From positions 744,001 to 808,000 of the forward strand of contig JAJNNX010000015.1 in NCBI GenBank assembly GCA_023159155.1: a stretch of DNA of 64,000 nt. The letters run 5' to 3'. The notes beneath the pieces were generated by a model. That model was not told the DNA's origin. It saw nothing but the letters and a program-made list of their open reading frames with translations, and did not search any database. Position numbers and translations under genes: made by a program. Below are positions 1 to 12,170 of this stretch, piece by piece. The DNA is from Ustulina deusta. Taxonomy: Eukaryota > Ascomycota > Sordariomycetes > Xylariales > Xylariaceae. The number at the start of each line of letters is the position of its first letter. Positions within the stretch are counted from its first letter, which is position 1.

Positions 1-1410
1 ACACCGCTCTGATGATCCATGTTCGACATCGTGAGGTGCTCTGTTACGGCCTCGATCGTGAGCATATAAGTAATTTTAGAACTGCAGACGTCGAGGCACC
101 CACCTGGATAATGCTCTACGTCGGTATAGTGCCGTTGTTCTGTTCCGTGACACGCTCCAGAGAGATTCTTCAGTGGAGGCAGTGGAAAACAAATATTGGG
201 CAAATATCGAGGTGGTCTGATGTGTTTTGGGCAAGAGAGAAAACATGCTGAGTCGACGCTAGCTGGGTAAGTATTTACTGCTGCCTGAGAAGCACGCTAG
301 ACGAGCTAGTTAGCCAGCAGAACGCGTTACCCCGCTGCACGACTTGAGCACCTCTTAAGAAGGCTATTTGTTCGCTACCTTCGCAATACATCATAGTACT
401 TAGGATATAGTGCACCCTGCTGTTTCCCGCCGGATGCCGGATGCCGGAGACAGCAATAAGCCTGTCCTATAATGAAATGCTTCGGCTGCCTACTCATGCA
501 CACGGTCGAACACGGCGAATCCCGACTCGTGGTTGTGACGATCTGTGCACAGAGACTTGGATACGTCCCGATACTTCTCACGTTTCCCCGGAATCCAACT
601 GGGGTTATGGGCTTGTTATTGTGATTTGGATGTCATCAGGTATACCCATACATGCGCGGCCCCGACGATCTTCGAGAGCACTGTGATATGGAAGTGCACC
701 GGTGGCATTGAACAGCCGTCCCGCTTCTCCTCTACTTACTCTATCTCTAGAGGCAATAGCCATCCTAAGTACCCGGACTTTGCCTCTAGCCTCGCAACGA
801 ACAGCTTCAAATCCAGAGTGACTAATAGCATATGGCAGAATCTACATACCTGGTATCAAGACTCAAGGTTTCCAAGGGAATTACTCGACTGAGGTGCCCG
901 ACCACGTAGTGGATTCTCTAGAGGGGTAGTTGGAAGCATCCAATTACCATGACAGGATAGCGAGATAATGTAGGAGAGTTACAGAGGCTTAATTCAACAA
1001 AAATTGATACAAGGTTACCCCAGTAATTCTGTTTGGCTAACAACGGGCGCTAGCACATTAGGTCGTGCATTAGCGTCGGTAAACAGAGAGCACGACGATG
1101 CCACATCCCGCCACAATGCGAAACAGGCCGTCGAAAGTATGAATACCTGTGCTTATACAAATTGACTCCTCATTTTTAATGCCTGTCACAAATTACAGGC
1201 ATCTGTACACCATCTTAGCACTAGCTGCTATTGGCTGGCTCGTTGCCCCAGCTTTCGAGCTCCCCACTTGGGTATTTATTTCCATGAAAAGCACTTCTAT
1301 GCTCTTTGCGGCTGTTCTGTCACCACCCGCAGTAGACATAAACCTTCTAGCAAACACATCCCATGTCGCGTCATTGGCTGCACCCCCCCTGCCAACATGC
1401 GCCCAAGTCT
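1..1410. other. Intergenic or unassigned left edge
   Basis: I see no gene I can support here. Open frames are at most about 115 codons, lack recognisable motifs and do not join through convincing splice sites. The right end abuts the stop of the F-box-like gene. A gene truncated by the window edge cannot be excluded. Confidence 0.4.
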
Positions 1411-2139
1411 CTATTCCTTCTTGTTTGATTTCGCCATGATATCTGCCTTGACCCGCAGTGCGGGATAGACGTCCCTGGTTAGCATTTCCCGGAGTTCAGG
1501 CCACTGCAGTCCCTTGCACAAGGCTATCTCGGGCACCGCTCCACTGGCCATTCCAATAGTACCGAGGAGCTGTTTAAGCTCCGTGGGAACGTGCACCCTC
1601 TCGGCTTCGGATATAAGCAACACAGGTTCCTGTCTCCTGAACCCAACCAATATCATGCTTCTCTCCAGATTCGGGAACGCGCGCAGCGTTTTGGGCAGCT
1701 GCAGGAACACCGATGCGATGTGCATTGTCAAGTCCACCAAGATGATAGACCGGATGTTGTGGAGGGCTAGTTCTTGATCAAAGGCGTTCCCAAGGGCTGA
1801 GAAGGTGCCGTTGCGGAGTCGCTCTGGAAGCGAGGAATTCATGGCGATGGTTTTAGAGCTGAAGAACGCCTCCCGGCCTAGGCGGCGGATGCGGCGGCTC
1901 GTGATATTGACGAAAAGCCAAGTATCGAGATGGATATACTGTGATGACAAGAAATCGGCTGTTCTCGCCCTCAGCCTTGAGTGGTGGCAGGGGACTTGGC
2001 TTTCGCGACGTACTTTACTAGTCTGGACGCAGTATTCCGGGAAAAAGGGGGACTCATGCTCCATGGCATCATTCAGGATCTTTAGAAGAATCTCGTCGGG
2101 AAGCCGATCGAAATAGGCAATAGAAGAGGGAATAGACAT
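1411..2139 (-). CDS. F-box-like hypothetical protein
   Basis: Single-exon 242-residue protein. Residues about 10-20 read FDRLPDEILLKIL, the typical opening of an F-box, which binds Skp1 in SCF ubiquitin ligases. The rest has no leucine-rich repeats or WD repeats that I can recognise. It contains short hydrophobic and basic stretches and ends in a lysine-rich tail (KSNKKE). Fungal proteins of this size with only an N-terminal F-box-like motif are common and mostly uncharacterised. The chosen Met directly precedes the F-box start and the frame is open to the stop. The F-box is only partly conserved (no clear WxxV core afterwards), so a role in substrate recognition is an inference. Confidence 0.6.
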   Translation of the reverse strand: MSIPSSIAYFDRLPDEILLKILNDAMEHESPFFPEYCVQTSKVRRESQVPCHHSRLRARTADFLSSQYIHLDTWLFVNITSRRIRRLGREAFFSSKTIAMNSSLPERLRNGTFSALGNAFDQELALHNIRSIILVDLTMHIASVFLQLPKTLRAFPNLERSMILVGFRRQEPVLLISEAERVHVPTELKQLLGTIGMASGAVPEIALCKGLQWPELREMLTRDVYPALRVKADIMAKSNKKE

Positions 2140-3755
2140 TACGGTGCACGGCCAGCTCGATGAACCTGACAGGAGAGTCGAGAATCAAGAGGTCTAGCAA
2201 TTTGACGTCATGATGGGTTGCGAAGAGTTGATGGGTCGCCAAGGAAGAGGCTTATATATCTATGTATTGTAGGTATCCAGATCCTAGGTAAATACATGTA
2301 AACTGTCAGGAATCCATTTATGCAACTCCTCCCTCCCCACCCGTCTCCGCACTCAGCTGTGGAGGTGTGCTAAAGATAAAAGCCACGTACCTATTCTACA
2401 ACAGGGATGATTCAGCTGGTTTTCTTTTAGCGTCAAATGCCTTCACGAACGTTATCAATCCACTTCATACTCCCGAATCAGTGTGACAAAGAAACATCTA
2501 ACTGGAGCATGGTCGTTTGAGTATGGAACCAGACCATATGTATATATATTAGCCAGGAATTTTCTCGTTAGACTGATTATATAACTACCCATATTTTCTC
2601 TCGCACAGAGTTCATTATCCTCAGAACTGCCAGCCAGAGTGGCTTAAGCACGCCATCTCAGCACGTATGCGGGTAGTGTAACAAGGGCTTGAAAAGATAC
2701 TCGAATCAGTAAGATCTTCTATAGTAAGTCTGGTATCAAGTGCCTTAGCCTCTTGTTGCTAAGTGGGGATTAAGTAGATTATTTTTACCCAGGCTGCCAA
2801 TCACCACCTTCGGCTGTCTCGCTTCTTTTGACTCCTTCAGTCTTGCATGTCTTATCGTGTGTCTTGGATTGATAACGGAGGCTGAATTGCTTATATAACC
2901 TGTCTCAAGACCTTAGGTAAATATTGCCGTATAACGGGTAATGGTGACAGGCCCCAATGTCCCCAGGCTCTGTATCGCTCACAAGTGATGTTCGAGGAAA
3001 GCGGACGCAGCATCATGCCAACCTAGCATACTTATGCCACATTGTACTCCTCAGCCCAGCGCATGCCCCTATTAATACCAATACCAACTGCAATGCCTCC
3101 CAAGGCGTGCTAAAGCAAATGTAAAGGTAATTACTAGCATAAGAGGAGGCCAACAACGGCGATTTAGGTTCTCTAGTACGCTGCTGTCAATAGAATGGAG
3201 AAAGGTTTTGTATACGGCTCTAGGGATCATATATCGCGGCAAAGTTATTACACAACAAGAAACATTTATAATATACTTATGCTCTGACTTTAGTAGTGCG
3301 ACTCTGACACTTTGAGGTTATATAGCTAGAAGTGGCTCTATTATAGGGGAAGAGCCAAAACGGATTTGAGAGTTTATGAGTAGTCCTATCAACGTACTAG
3401 AAGTAAGAGCTGAAACTATGGCTTGGATAATATATTCGAATTACGAATAATCTTCTCAGGTGCTGAAGGTCCTTTCATCTCTTCGAAGCCTCCGGCAACA
3501 GGATGGGGATACTAGGTCTATATATACAACTAATTATCGGTTCTCGGAACTTAGCGAGGCCGGTAATTGTCTCACTTCTAAGCGAGGGCTGAATGGCTGA
3601 CAATGCTCATGTCATGGTAAGAGGCCCCTGAAAATCGCAATCACGATACAATTTGGGAGGAAATATTATCGTATGAATATTATAACTGACTGATTTTAAC
3701 TCATATAGCCTTGTAAATTAGGGCACAGCTACCCAAACCCCCATGTTCACGATCC
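2140..3755. other. AT-rich intergenic region
   Basis: No gene seen. The 3.1-3.75 kb part is rich in TA dinucleotides and short stop-broken frames, which would suit an old repeat-induced-point-mutated element, but I cannot identify one. It separates the F-box-like gene (promoter side) from the 3' end of the carboxylesterase. Confidence 0.4.
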
Positions 3756-5450
3756 TTAAATGTGAAGGATATCTACGTTATTGCTAATCCACTGAGCACT
3801 CGTCGACCTGAAGTCATCCTTCAGCAGGGTGCTGAAGCTGCTATAGAAATTCATCAACTGCTTCGCCTCCTTCCACTTCGGCCACTCTGCAATTCCCGTG
3901 GGTGTGCCGTTATTAGGATCCATAGTGTATAGGAACGAGAAGTAATAACTTTGAATAGCCTTGCTCGCATAATTGGGGCGGATGCCGTAGAACACCTGCA
4001 AAATATCGGAAGCGTGGAATGTCCCAAGAATAGGAGTACCGTAATCATAGGAGGACAAGTAAGACCATGACGGGATGTCGGGGTTTACTTCGGTAGTTAT
4101 CTCGAGGAACAGCCTCCGTGTCAAGGTGAATACCAGGTCACCCATGATAGCGGCGAGTCGCTTGAATTGGGGATACGGACTATTTAGGATGCTAGTCCTG
4201 AAAGGGCTCCCGGCCGAAAGTGCCGGACTGTAGGTTCCTACAAGTTCGGCAACCTGATCTCGAGTCGCCTTTTTGAAGAAAAACGTAGAGAGATAATCAA
4301 TCAGATCAGCTTCTGTCGTAGTGTTTGGTTGGAAGAGCGAAAACAAGGTGCCCTCGTCCTCTTGGTCACCAATAATCATAGGTATGGCGGCGTATCGACC
4401 TGTCTTGGCTAAAATATCAGGGCTATCCGGCAAGGCAACGCCATCCGGCCGAGGGACATATGATAACGCGAGCGAGGTGTAGCTGAGAACTCCTGGAACG
4501 CTGTTTGCGGCGTTGAGAAAAGTATCATAGTCGGCGCCACGGAGACACTGAAGAGAATCCTTAGATCCAGAGCAACCGGCTGTTTGAACCACCTGGTCAT
4601 AAACATCCTGGCAGCGCTCACAGTCGACCCTGTCTGCGGGTACAAGACTGCCGCTGTTCATAATTCCAGCACGGAAGAGCTTGTTCCCTTTATAAGTGTA
4701 GTTACCGCCGTAAAGTGCCATTTGATTGTAGACAGAGATGGCGCCAGCCGATTCTCCCCAGATAGTTACCTTGGTCGGGTCACCTCCGAAGGCAGCGATG
4801 TGATCCTGCACCCATTCAAGACCCATGCGCTGGTCCAGCAGTCCCAGGTTGGCTGCGCCGTCTGCTAGAATCTCCTTGCCTGGCATGAATCCAAAACCGC
4901 CAACTCGGTAATTCACAGACACGAAAATAAATGGCTTTCCCTGAGAAATTCCATTTAAGACGAGACTATCAGCATTATACATCTGCGGACTACCAAGCTC
5001 GAAACCGCCTCCGAAAATCCAGAAAAGTACAGGTAATTTCGCATCAGGCGTTGTCCCGGCCGGTCGTTGCACCGTCATCGTCAAGCAGTCTTCAGTTTGT
5101 CCTGTAACAGTCTGAAACAATGGCGTGTCGATCAGGTCACCAAGTACCAATGTAAGAAGCTCGCCTTTAGTAGAAAAGAACATCTGCGGGCAAGACGGAC
5201 CGGAACCAGTAGCATCGAAGGTGCCAAGAGACTTCGTAAGTCTCTGTGGCGGGCGGAGACGGAGGTCTCCCACTGGCGGGTCGGCGAAGGGAATCCCAGC
5301 AAAACTTTCGACTCCGAGGACTAAAGAGCCGATCATCGTTCCTTGAGATGTGACGACAGAAGCAGTGGTCCTTTCCTCGAGAGGGACGGAAGCTGTCGGC
5401 ACCGCGGCGGCCAAGCCGGGGAGAGCCAGGGAAAGAAGCGAGCCCTTCAT
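3756..5450 (-). CDS. Secreted type-B carboxylesterase / lipase
   Basis: Single-exon 564-residue alpha/beta hydrolase of the carboxylesterase type B family (the family of Candida rugosa-type lipases and cholinesterases), which hydrolyses ester bonds. A signal peptide is visible (MKGSLLSLALPGLAAAVPTA). Family landmarks appear in order: ESFAGIPFADPP near residue 50, EDCLTMTVQRP near 120, the oxyanion-hole segment WIFGGGF near 144-150, and the nucleophile elbow GESAGA with Ser about 234. The acid is probably Glu about 366 (DEGTLF) and the base His about 479 (GTFHASD), so the triad is complete. Several Cys pairs fit an extracellular disulfide-bonded enzyme. Length is normal for the family (about 540-570). 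The natural substrate (triglyceride, sterol ester or plant ester) cannot be read from the sequence. Confidence 0.92.
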   Translation of the reverse strand: MKGSLLSLALPGLAAAVPTASVPLEERTTASVVTSQGTMIGSLVLGVESFAGIPFADPPVGDLRLRPPQRLTKSLGTFDATGSGPSCPQMFFSTKGELLTLVLGDLIDTPLFQTVTGQTEDCLTMTVQRPAGTTPDAKLPVLFWIFGGGFELGSPQMYNADSLVLNGISQGKPFIFVSVNYRVGGFGFMPGKEILADGAANLGLLDQRMGLEWVQDHIAAFGGDPTKVTIWGESAGAISVYNQMALYGGNYTYKGNKLFRAGIMNSGSLVPADRVDCERCQDVYDQVVQTAGCSGSKDSLQCLRGADYDTFLNAANSVPGVLSYTSLALSYVPRPDGVALPDSPDILAKTGRYAAIPMIIGDQEDEGTLFSLFQPNTTTEADLIDYLSTFFFKKATRDQVAELVGTYSPALSAGSPFRTSILNSPYPQFKRLAAIMGDLVFTLTRRLFLEITTEVNPDIPSWSYLSSYDYGTPILGTFHASDILQVFYGIRPNYASKAIQSYYFSFLYTMDPNNGTPTGIAEWPKWKEAKQLMNFYSSFSTLLKDDFRSTSAQWISNNVDILHI

Positions 5451-7830
5451 ATTGAGTCAGACAAGGATTCGAAAGCTCGAAGCTAGAGAAAGGGTAGAAA
5501 GCAGAAGGGGGTGTTTCGAAGACTTATCCCAGCCCTCGTCGACCACGGTGAAGCTCTAGGGGAAGAGGGTCTATCCGGTCCAATCTCCCTACATTCCACT
5601 CCCCGTAAGGGCGATCCACCCTTACTTATATACCAGGGATATTTGCAGACATCTTGTTACGACGCATGACTGACCGGTCGAGTTGTCCGCCGCCTATCCG
5701 TATTCTAATATTGCAGTGGAAATATAGACGGCCCAAAATTGGGAAAGTTTGCGCGCCGCAGGCGCCATGGTGGGTTCGTGATTGGACCAGGCGACTATAG
5801 TCCATATATTGACTGCAAGTCACTTCCCAAAAGCGAAATTGCCCCGCGTACGTATCACAACTCACATCACAGGGGAACAATGACGTCGGCCCACTTGACC
5901 TTCTTGATTCTTGATCCCGGTCTTGGCCAGGAGAAGTGAAAGCACATGGCAAGGATTCTCCGCACAACGCTCTGCGTTGGTTTCCCCATGGGGACCCCGC
6001 AGTTAAAGACGGCAGTCCGCGTCTTCCTTGTCGCGCTGGAGTTCGTCAGCATGCCATTATAAAACATCTTGGCCTCAGCAACTTCGGTGTCCGGACAGAA
6101 TCCGGACTCGCGCCGGCTCACTCTTACCATCCAGTCTATATCCAATCGGACCTTGTTCTTCATCTGTATTTATAACCGAGTACTGGCCGGACATGCTTGA
6201 AGGCACTGCCTTCGTGTGGACGTAATATGTGTGCATCTAGCCCATTAGATACAATGATTCTCTGCAGGAATCGGCGCTTGATCAACAAATATAACACATC
6301 ATGCAACCCAACCCGGAACCATCGCTACGCTCTACTGTACGATCTCTCCTAGTCTCGGCTAGATTCCAGGCACCCGGACATCATCTACTAATACAGCAGG
6401 ATCAACCGTACTACCTGTTACTCAATTCGGAGTACGGCATTCCCAAATCTCATCATGCCAACTGCCAAGAAACTAGAGAGAGCGCTCGTTAATAACAGCC
6501 AGCACTCTCAGGGATAGCGAAGCAATATAATTCAAGAACATTCTCCTCAGCTCATGTTTGGGGTGGTAAGCTGGCCGGGTTGGTCTGGGTTTGGCGATTA
6601 GCTACTAGCCTATAAATTAAAGTTGTCTTCGTCTTGACATACCGAGACAGGTGATCGGATCTATTCAGAATACATTCGTGAGGATATTCCTCTATGCGGA
6701 GCTCTTAGAAGACGAAGTTCCCTTGTCCTTCGTCTTATATTCGCAGATGAGCACGGCGTTGGCAAAGCTCTTGACGCCCCGCGGCACGATTTCTCGCCCA
6801 TTGATCTGGGGAAGCATCTGCCAACCCCTGTCCTCGTAAAGAACTGCAGCTGAGTGTGGTAGTAGCGAAAATACGCTAGCGGTCGTCCTTCTCCTCACGT
6901 GGTCCTTCTAACCCCGGAGCCATGCACACTGCCTTCAGGAAGCGCACTTGGCCTCGGCCGAGAAGTTGGAAAATCCTTGTGATTTCTCCGGTTCCTCGGG
7001 ACGTACTGCCTTGAAAATGCTCAAAGCCCTATCCTTTTTTTACATGTGATCAGGATCTCGGAAATGGATGGTGTAGGTAAATTTCGCACCAGTCCCATGG
7101 CGATAAACACGATTTCGCCGACATCGCGCGAGGTTCAAGGACTTTCATATAGTCCTAAAATTTTACCTTTGCAAAGGAATGATAAAACATCATGTTCTAA
7201 ATACCTTGCTCCGTGTCTAGTTATATCTGTCAAAGTTGCCTAGACTGCCTGTTAGGGCGGCTGGACAGCTGGCCGCTCAGTATTGAGTGATTCGGAGATG
7301 TCTGGATTCATTAGAATGGGATGGTGAGTTTTCTAGATTTGTGATACATAATCTCCCATTTGAATACTTAGACATTCTACGTATTACAGGTCTATTTTAA
7401 CTATGTGGTAGACGCAACAATTTACAACAGATATAGGTTTGGGCACGTCTTAGCTCCTAACTGACTGCGCTTTGTTAAACCCAGGGAAGTTGCGTAAAGT
7501 AAGAGTTACGTAAAGATTCATATTCTGTAGGGCATATATGGCTATACTCGACTTGTTCCTAAAAGTTGGCAAGACATTCGGCTTTTTATACTTCATGCAG
7601 CATTAATATAGGTATTTTCTTCCGCAAGTTGTTGCTGCTAGTCTAGTTATCTTTCAGATACGTACATTGCTTGTTCACACTTAACGCTCCTAACACTGCC
7701 TTGAGTGAACATTAAAGCTGGAGACAAGGTTAATAGCATATTATATATATATAACGCACATCCCGGCCCGTTGGCCTAGATAAGTTCATGTTCTATTCGC
7801 AAGAGTTAATACAAATGTAACCATCGTTCT
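5451..7830. other. Intergenic region
   Basis: About 2.4 kb with no supportable gene. It holds the promoter of the carboxylesterase (right after 5450) and the 3' flank of the single-span membrane protein. The longest frames (about 113 codons) overlap one another on both strands and have no family features. Confidence 0.45.
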
Positions 7831-9282
7831 TTACGAGCCGCTTAGATGCTCACCTTGTTCGGGGTTTTTGGCAGCACAAGCATTGAGAATCCACTCATCG
7901 TATATTCCCGACTGCCAAGGTAATACTTGACTGCTGGCTCGCGTGTTTTGCCTTTTTACCCCCTCGGTTTCTGATGGAGGCTCGGCGTCTAGTTCGAAAG
8001 GCTCAAAATGGTTCATTGAAAAGAAGGTCACACCTGAAAAAGAGGTAACCTCCGACCTCGCCCTTTCCCCTGCACTTATCCCCTCCCGGGCTTTGACTTT
8101 TTCTTTTGGCCGTTCGAGTTCCGGACGGAGCAGGTAATTCGACTCGTGAACAGGTTCGGTAGGAGAGACAGGCTCAAGATCACAACGTGTTCTTGTCGGG
8201 TCAAATATCGCTCTGTTTGTGTTTCCACCCTCTCCATATTCCGGCCTCACTCCCATATGACCTCCAGGACTTGGGGTGACAGCCATCTCGTCCTTTGCTG
8301 CCTCATGTAGTCGTCGTTTCCGATGCCTTCGTATTAGAAAGACGCCCAACAAGATAAGAAACGAGCCTACTACCCCGCTACCCAAACCAATTGCGACCTT
8401 TGCTAAGTCAGATAGACCCTTCGGCCCTTCCTCATCGGAGTCACTCCATGAACCCGAAGGCGATACCACAGGAGTAAAAGAATCGGGAACAATGAGCGTG
8501 CTCGATGGGAGTGCCTGCCCAACTAGGTAGACCGCTTCAGCAAATATTGCGGTCACAGCACTTTCGGCCGGGGCCCGGGGACCTATGATAGATGTGGTTG
8601 GGACAGGCGAGGATATATCACTGTACCAGGCCGTCTCTGTCGCCCTTCTAAGAAGCTGGGTAGTATCAGGAGTGAAGGCAAACGTATTCTCTTGCGCACA
8701 CGCATCAGAGATCTGTGGGAACATTCCTGGTGTTAAACTGCTCTGGCATAGAGAGGGCGTGGCCCAAGTAAACCCGCTGTGCGTATGTATTAGCGATGCC
8801 AATGTGTGAGAGACGATTACCTTACAGTGGGCAACACCAACCCCCATCTGACTTGACAGCACTTTTTGCCATTGTCATTCCCAGGGGGCAGTAGTTCTGA
8901 GGGTATGTCACTACGGGGACAGTAAGGGGAGTACTCGTCGCGATGCATGATAAGGCACTTTCGAAGGTCCAAGTAGAATATGTGTTATCCCAACAAAGGG
9001 CGGATGGGAGTATTTGGACAACACAAGATTCCGAACTCTCGCAAGAGGATAGACGAATTTCTGAACAGGGTGCGTCGGCGATAAATAGAGTCGCTATGAG
9101 AACTCAGATGTTAGAAACTACTACTGATAGTAAAGATCCGACTCGTTTTTGGGAGTTTCTAAAGCAGCCAAAAGTGGAATGAGAAATGACAGAAAATAAG
9201 CGACTCCGGAATGCATACCCATTGACGGATCTCCAGTCGACGTAGAGGTTGAGAAAGTCGTAGAGACAACGCCACTAGCCAT
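7831..9282 (-). CDS. Single-span membrane protein with Cys-rich ectodomain
   Basis: Three exons: 9219-9282, 8826-9093 and 7831-8776. Introns are 9094-9218 (branch CTAAC, TAG end) and 8777-8825 (branch GCTAAT, CAG end); phases agree, giving about 425 residues. Landmarks are a Cys-containing outer segment with ESSESCVV, YCPLGM and WCCPLGFTW, a Thr/Ser/Pro-rich linker, a Gly-rich transmembrane helix (AIGLGSGVVGSFLILLGVFLI) followed by a basic stop-transfer RRHRKRR, and a long charged cytoplasmic tail. The layout is that of many Pezizomycotina surface proteins of unknown role that superficially resemble wall sensors. No classical signal peptide is seen: the start reads MASGVVSTTFSTSTSTG. Function is not known. 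Confidence 0.72.
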
Positions 9283-11574
9283 GCTGGGACTGAACCGTTC
9301 GTTCACCAGGCGAGGTTCGATCAATGGACGATGTGCAAGATCAATGAAAATCCTCGCACTTTGCTTCGGAAGAAAACGAATGACATGCATACGCAATTAT
9401 TACAAGAGGTTGAATTATTTTCTTGCCTCCTCCCTCCGCCCGTCTCCCGACCACATATATCAATCCGCCATAGCTCGACCTGGCTTAAGGGGCAATTATC
9501 GCAGTTGATTGCCGGCACGCCATCCTGCGGACCCCATTGGTTTCAAGCTATGCAAGCCAGCTTTCGAAATACCCACCCTCTGGCTGAATCTTGGTTACCG
9601 GCCCCAGCTGACGACTACGTTCCTGCACAGCCGGCATGTTGCAAAGAAAACCTGGCCATCTTAAGGCTGACGTCGCACTCACGGGGACCCAAATTGACAA
9701 CACTAGCCCGAAAAGAAACTGTGGCTGCGTCAAGCATTCCCCGTTTAGGCAACGAAAATTCGATATTATAAAAGCGCACTTTCAATCAGGAAATAATAAT
9801 ATGTTGGCGTTGGGCCTCACCTAAATAGGTGAGCTAGGCATTCCTGCATCACACCTCGTATACTTAGAACGGAAACACGTAGGTAGGCTAGATGCGTCTT
9901 GCCCTAATGTTACAAAACGTCGACATCTTTGGCAAATGGCTTGTCCAATCAGTAGTTTGTATGCCTACTAGGTATGCTCGATCTGCCCCCGATTTACCTG
10001 CACAATGGTTGTGCTTTTTGCTTATCGGCTTATGATGACCTGGCCGTCTAATGCCGAGATAATACAGGTCGGCGATCATCAAAGCCTTCAGGCGTGACAA
10101 CGACTCTAGACTTTGAACTATATTCAGAATCGACAAATCAAATGGAGTGTGCGGATAGAGATTGACGTACGAATTTAATCAATTAGCCCAGATAATTTTA
10201 ACTCGAGAGAATACTGTGGCTCGTGTCTGGTTAACGTGCGAGAATTCAGTCTGACCAAGTAGCACTCGGGATTTAAAACGGGGTTCCAGCTGACTTCACC
10301 TGAATTGTTACATTACTTATGTCGCCGCAGGGGAATCGGGCCCAAAAGTCCTGTCGTCTGGTTCTTGGTACGCCCCCTCTTCGTACAACTTACAACCTTT
10401 GACTTCCGTTGATTGGCTCGTTTGAGCAATAATATCACTCGGCGAGGATACGGATTTCGCTTCGCCTGCGCGCTCTTATCGAAGTGTGTCCCACCGCGTG
10501 ATGTGTTCCGACATGGCGAGACTCACTCGGCGCATTGCCAATACTGCGTATACCACTTCGGATCGTTATATTATCCGACCGGGATTGCTATGGAGATAAA
10601 AAGATGTGCCTGTCGCTGGTCATCCACATGGTTACGGTAAGTCTTACACTTGATAAAGAGGAGGTTGTCTCGCTAACAACTTCCACTTATGATAAGCAGC
10701 GAGCCTTGAAAAATTATCTGATGGATAAGAAATGGAAGACGACGACCTAAGCTCTCAGCATGAATATGCGGTAGGTACGTGGCGATGTTTTATGCGCCCT
10801 GCTTGAGGTTCTATTTACACTCCCGATTTAGTATGTAAAGAAGAATTGATTCAAAATCCATTCAGAAATAAATATCCTAACACAAGATGTAGGAGCCATC
10901 CTGAAGGGAAATTGTTTGTATCAATTGGAAGTTTGAAAAAGTCTCGATCGCAACATTACTAATTGATACCATGGAAACCAAAACCATCCATTATTAACTG
11001 GAGCCAGTCCTAGCCAGGGTACAGCATTGGGTCTCTGTCCTAGGTGTTCGCATCTCGTTGTGTAAGTCTAGGAATAGGCATGGTACTAGAATACTTTCGT
11101 TGCATAAGCATCCTAGAATGTTCATTGGGTGATCTGCGGTAGCACTATACAAAACACTTTAACTTATGCTTTAGTTGCCCCTCCATCAAGTAGGGGCTTT
11201 GTTTTTGATAGTTTCATGTAGAGTGCCACTATCAAGTTTAATATTATATGTGTTGAAATTAGATCGACAAAACATTCTCTCACGAAATAGTAACAGCTTC
11301 AGCATTAGAGTAGGAGGTTCAAGATATTCCCCAATAATAAAAGTGTTCCTTAAGAGGCTATTACCATAATACCCAATTGCCATGTTTTGCCGCTAATAGG
11401 TTCATCGTGTATTACTTAGGGTCGTCGATTGTCTAATGCCTTGATCCCGAACAATTCAACCCAAGCACAATCACGATGATAAGTGTTACAAGGGCCATCC
11501 TAATTTTCGTTCGTCACCCCATCTCGCCCCCTCTCTCAAGGCGTTCTTCGCTAGTTTCCTCACCATCCCCCTTT
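9283..11574. other. Long gene-poor intergenic region
   Basis: About 2.3 kb. No frame longer than about 146 codons, none with a recognisable motif, and composition is AT-rich after 10.8 kb. I see no transposon ends or RNA gene. Confidence 0.45.
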
Positions 11575-12170
11575 CTACCCGAGGGTTTGGACAGGGAATT
11601 TCAAATCCGGCTCAACAGTAGTTCCATTCACGACCATAGCATCCGTGTATCCCGCATACACAATGAGCTTATTGACATAGTCCACGACCGAAATGACGGT
11701 AAAACCCTGGTCGGGACCGAACTGGCCACTCCACTACAACAACAACAATTGGGATCAGTGATTGCTCTTTTGAACATGGCCTGTGATAATTTCGAACCCG
11801 AGAGAAGCATCCAAGGCATGATGTTGGAGAAGAAAAAGGAAAAGAAAGAAAGAAACACCAAGAGAACAAGCGAATAACTCTCGCAATTACTCACGCCGCT
11901 GGTAACGGTGAAGGCACCGCACGTGACCGGTCCACCGTTCGACTGGCTGGCCGGTTCCGTCGAAGTGGCTCCCACGTCATAAGTGCATGCCGTGGGGTCG
12001 ACCCCTTCTTCGTTCGTGTTGATCCCGAAGGTCCAGGTGCACGAGTCGTCGGTGCCGTCGCAGACCCGTACGAGCGACTCAAGCGTCCATTCCGTAGACG
12101 CGAAAGTGGATAGCGTGGCCGCGAGGGCGGAGGTCGAGAAGAGCGCGACAAGCGTGTGTGTAAGCTGCAT
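11575..12170 (-). CDS. Small secreted protein, unknown family
   Basis: Two exons, 11895-12170 and 11575-11733, with one intron 11734-11894 (GTGAGT...TTGTAG), giving about 144 residues. The Met at 12170 starts a good signal peptide (MQLTHTLVALFSTSALAA); an upstream in-frame Met would spoil it. The mature part has WTLESLVRVC, a Cys-bounded SCTWTFGINT stretch, PVTCGAF, then after the splice WSGQFGPDQGFTVISVVDY. The second exon continues the fold in frame although the intron itself is also largely open, which could mislead automatic annotation. Four Cys fit two disulfides. It looks like one of the small secreted proteins common in plant-associated ascomycetes; an effector role is only a possibility. 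Confidence 0.75.

Noticed and set aside
545..892. 115-codon frame near the left edge
   Set aside because: No motif, overlapping frames of similar length on both strands, no start context.
5867..6163. 98-codon minus-strand frame upstream of the esterase
   Set aside because: Lies in the promoter of the esterase, with overlapping alternative frames and no motif.
9331..9771. 146-codon plus-strand frame
   Set aside because: Overlaps another frame and the upstream region of the membrane protein; no domain and poor composition.
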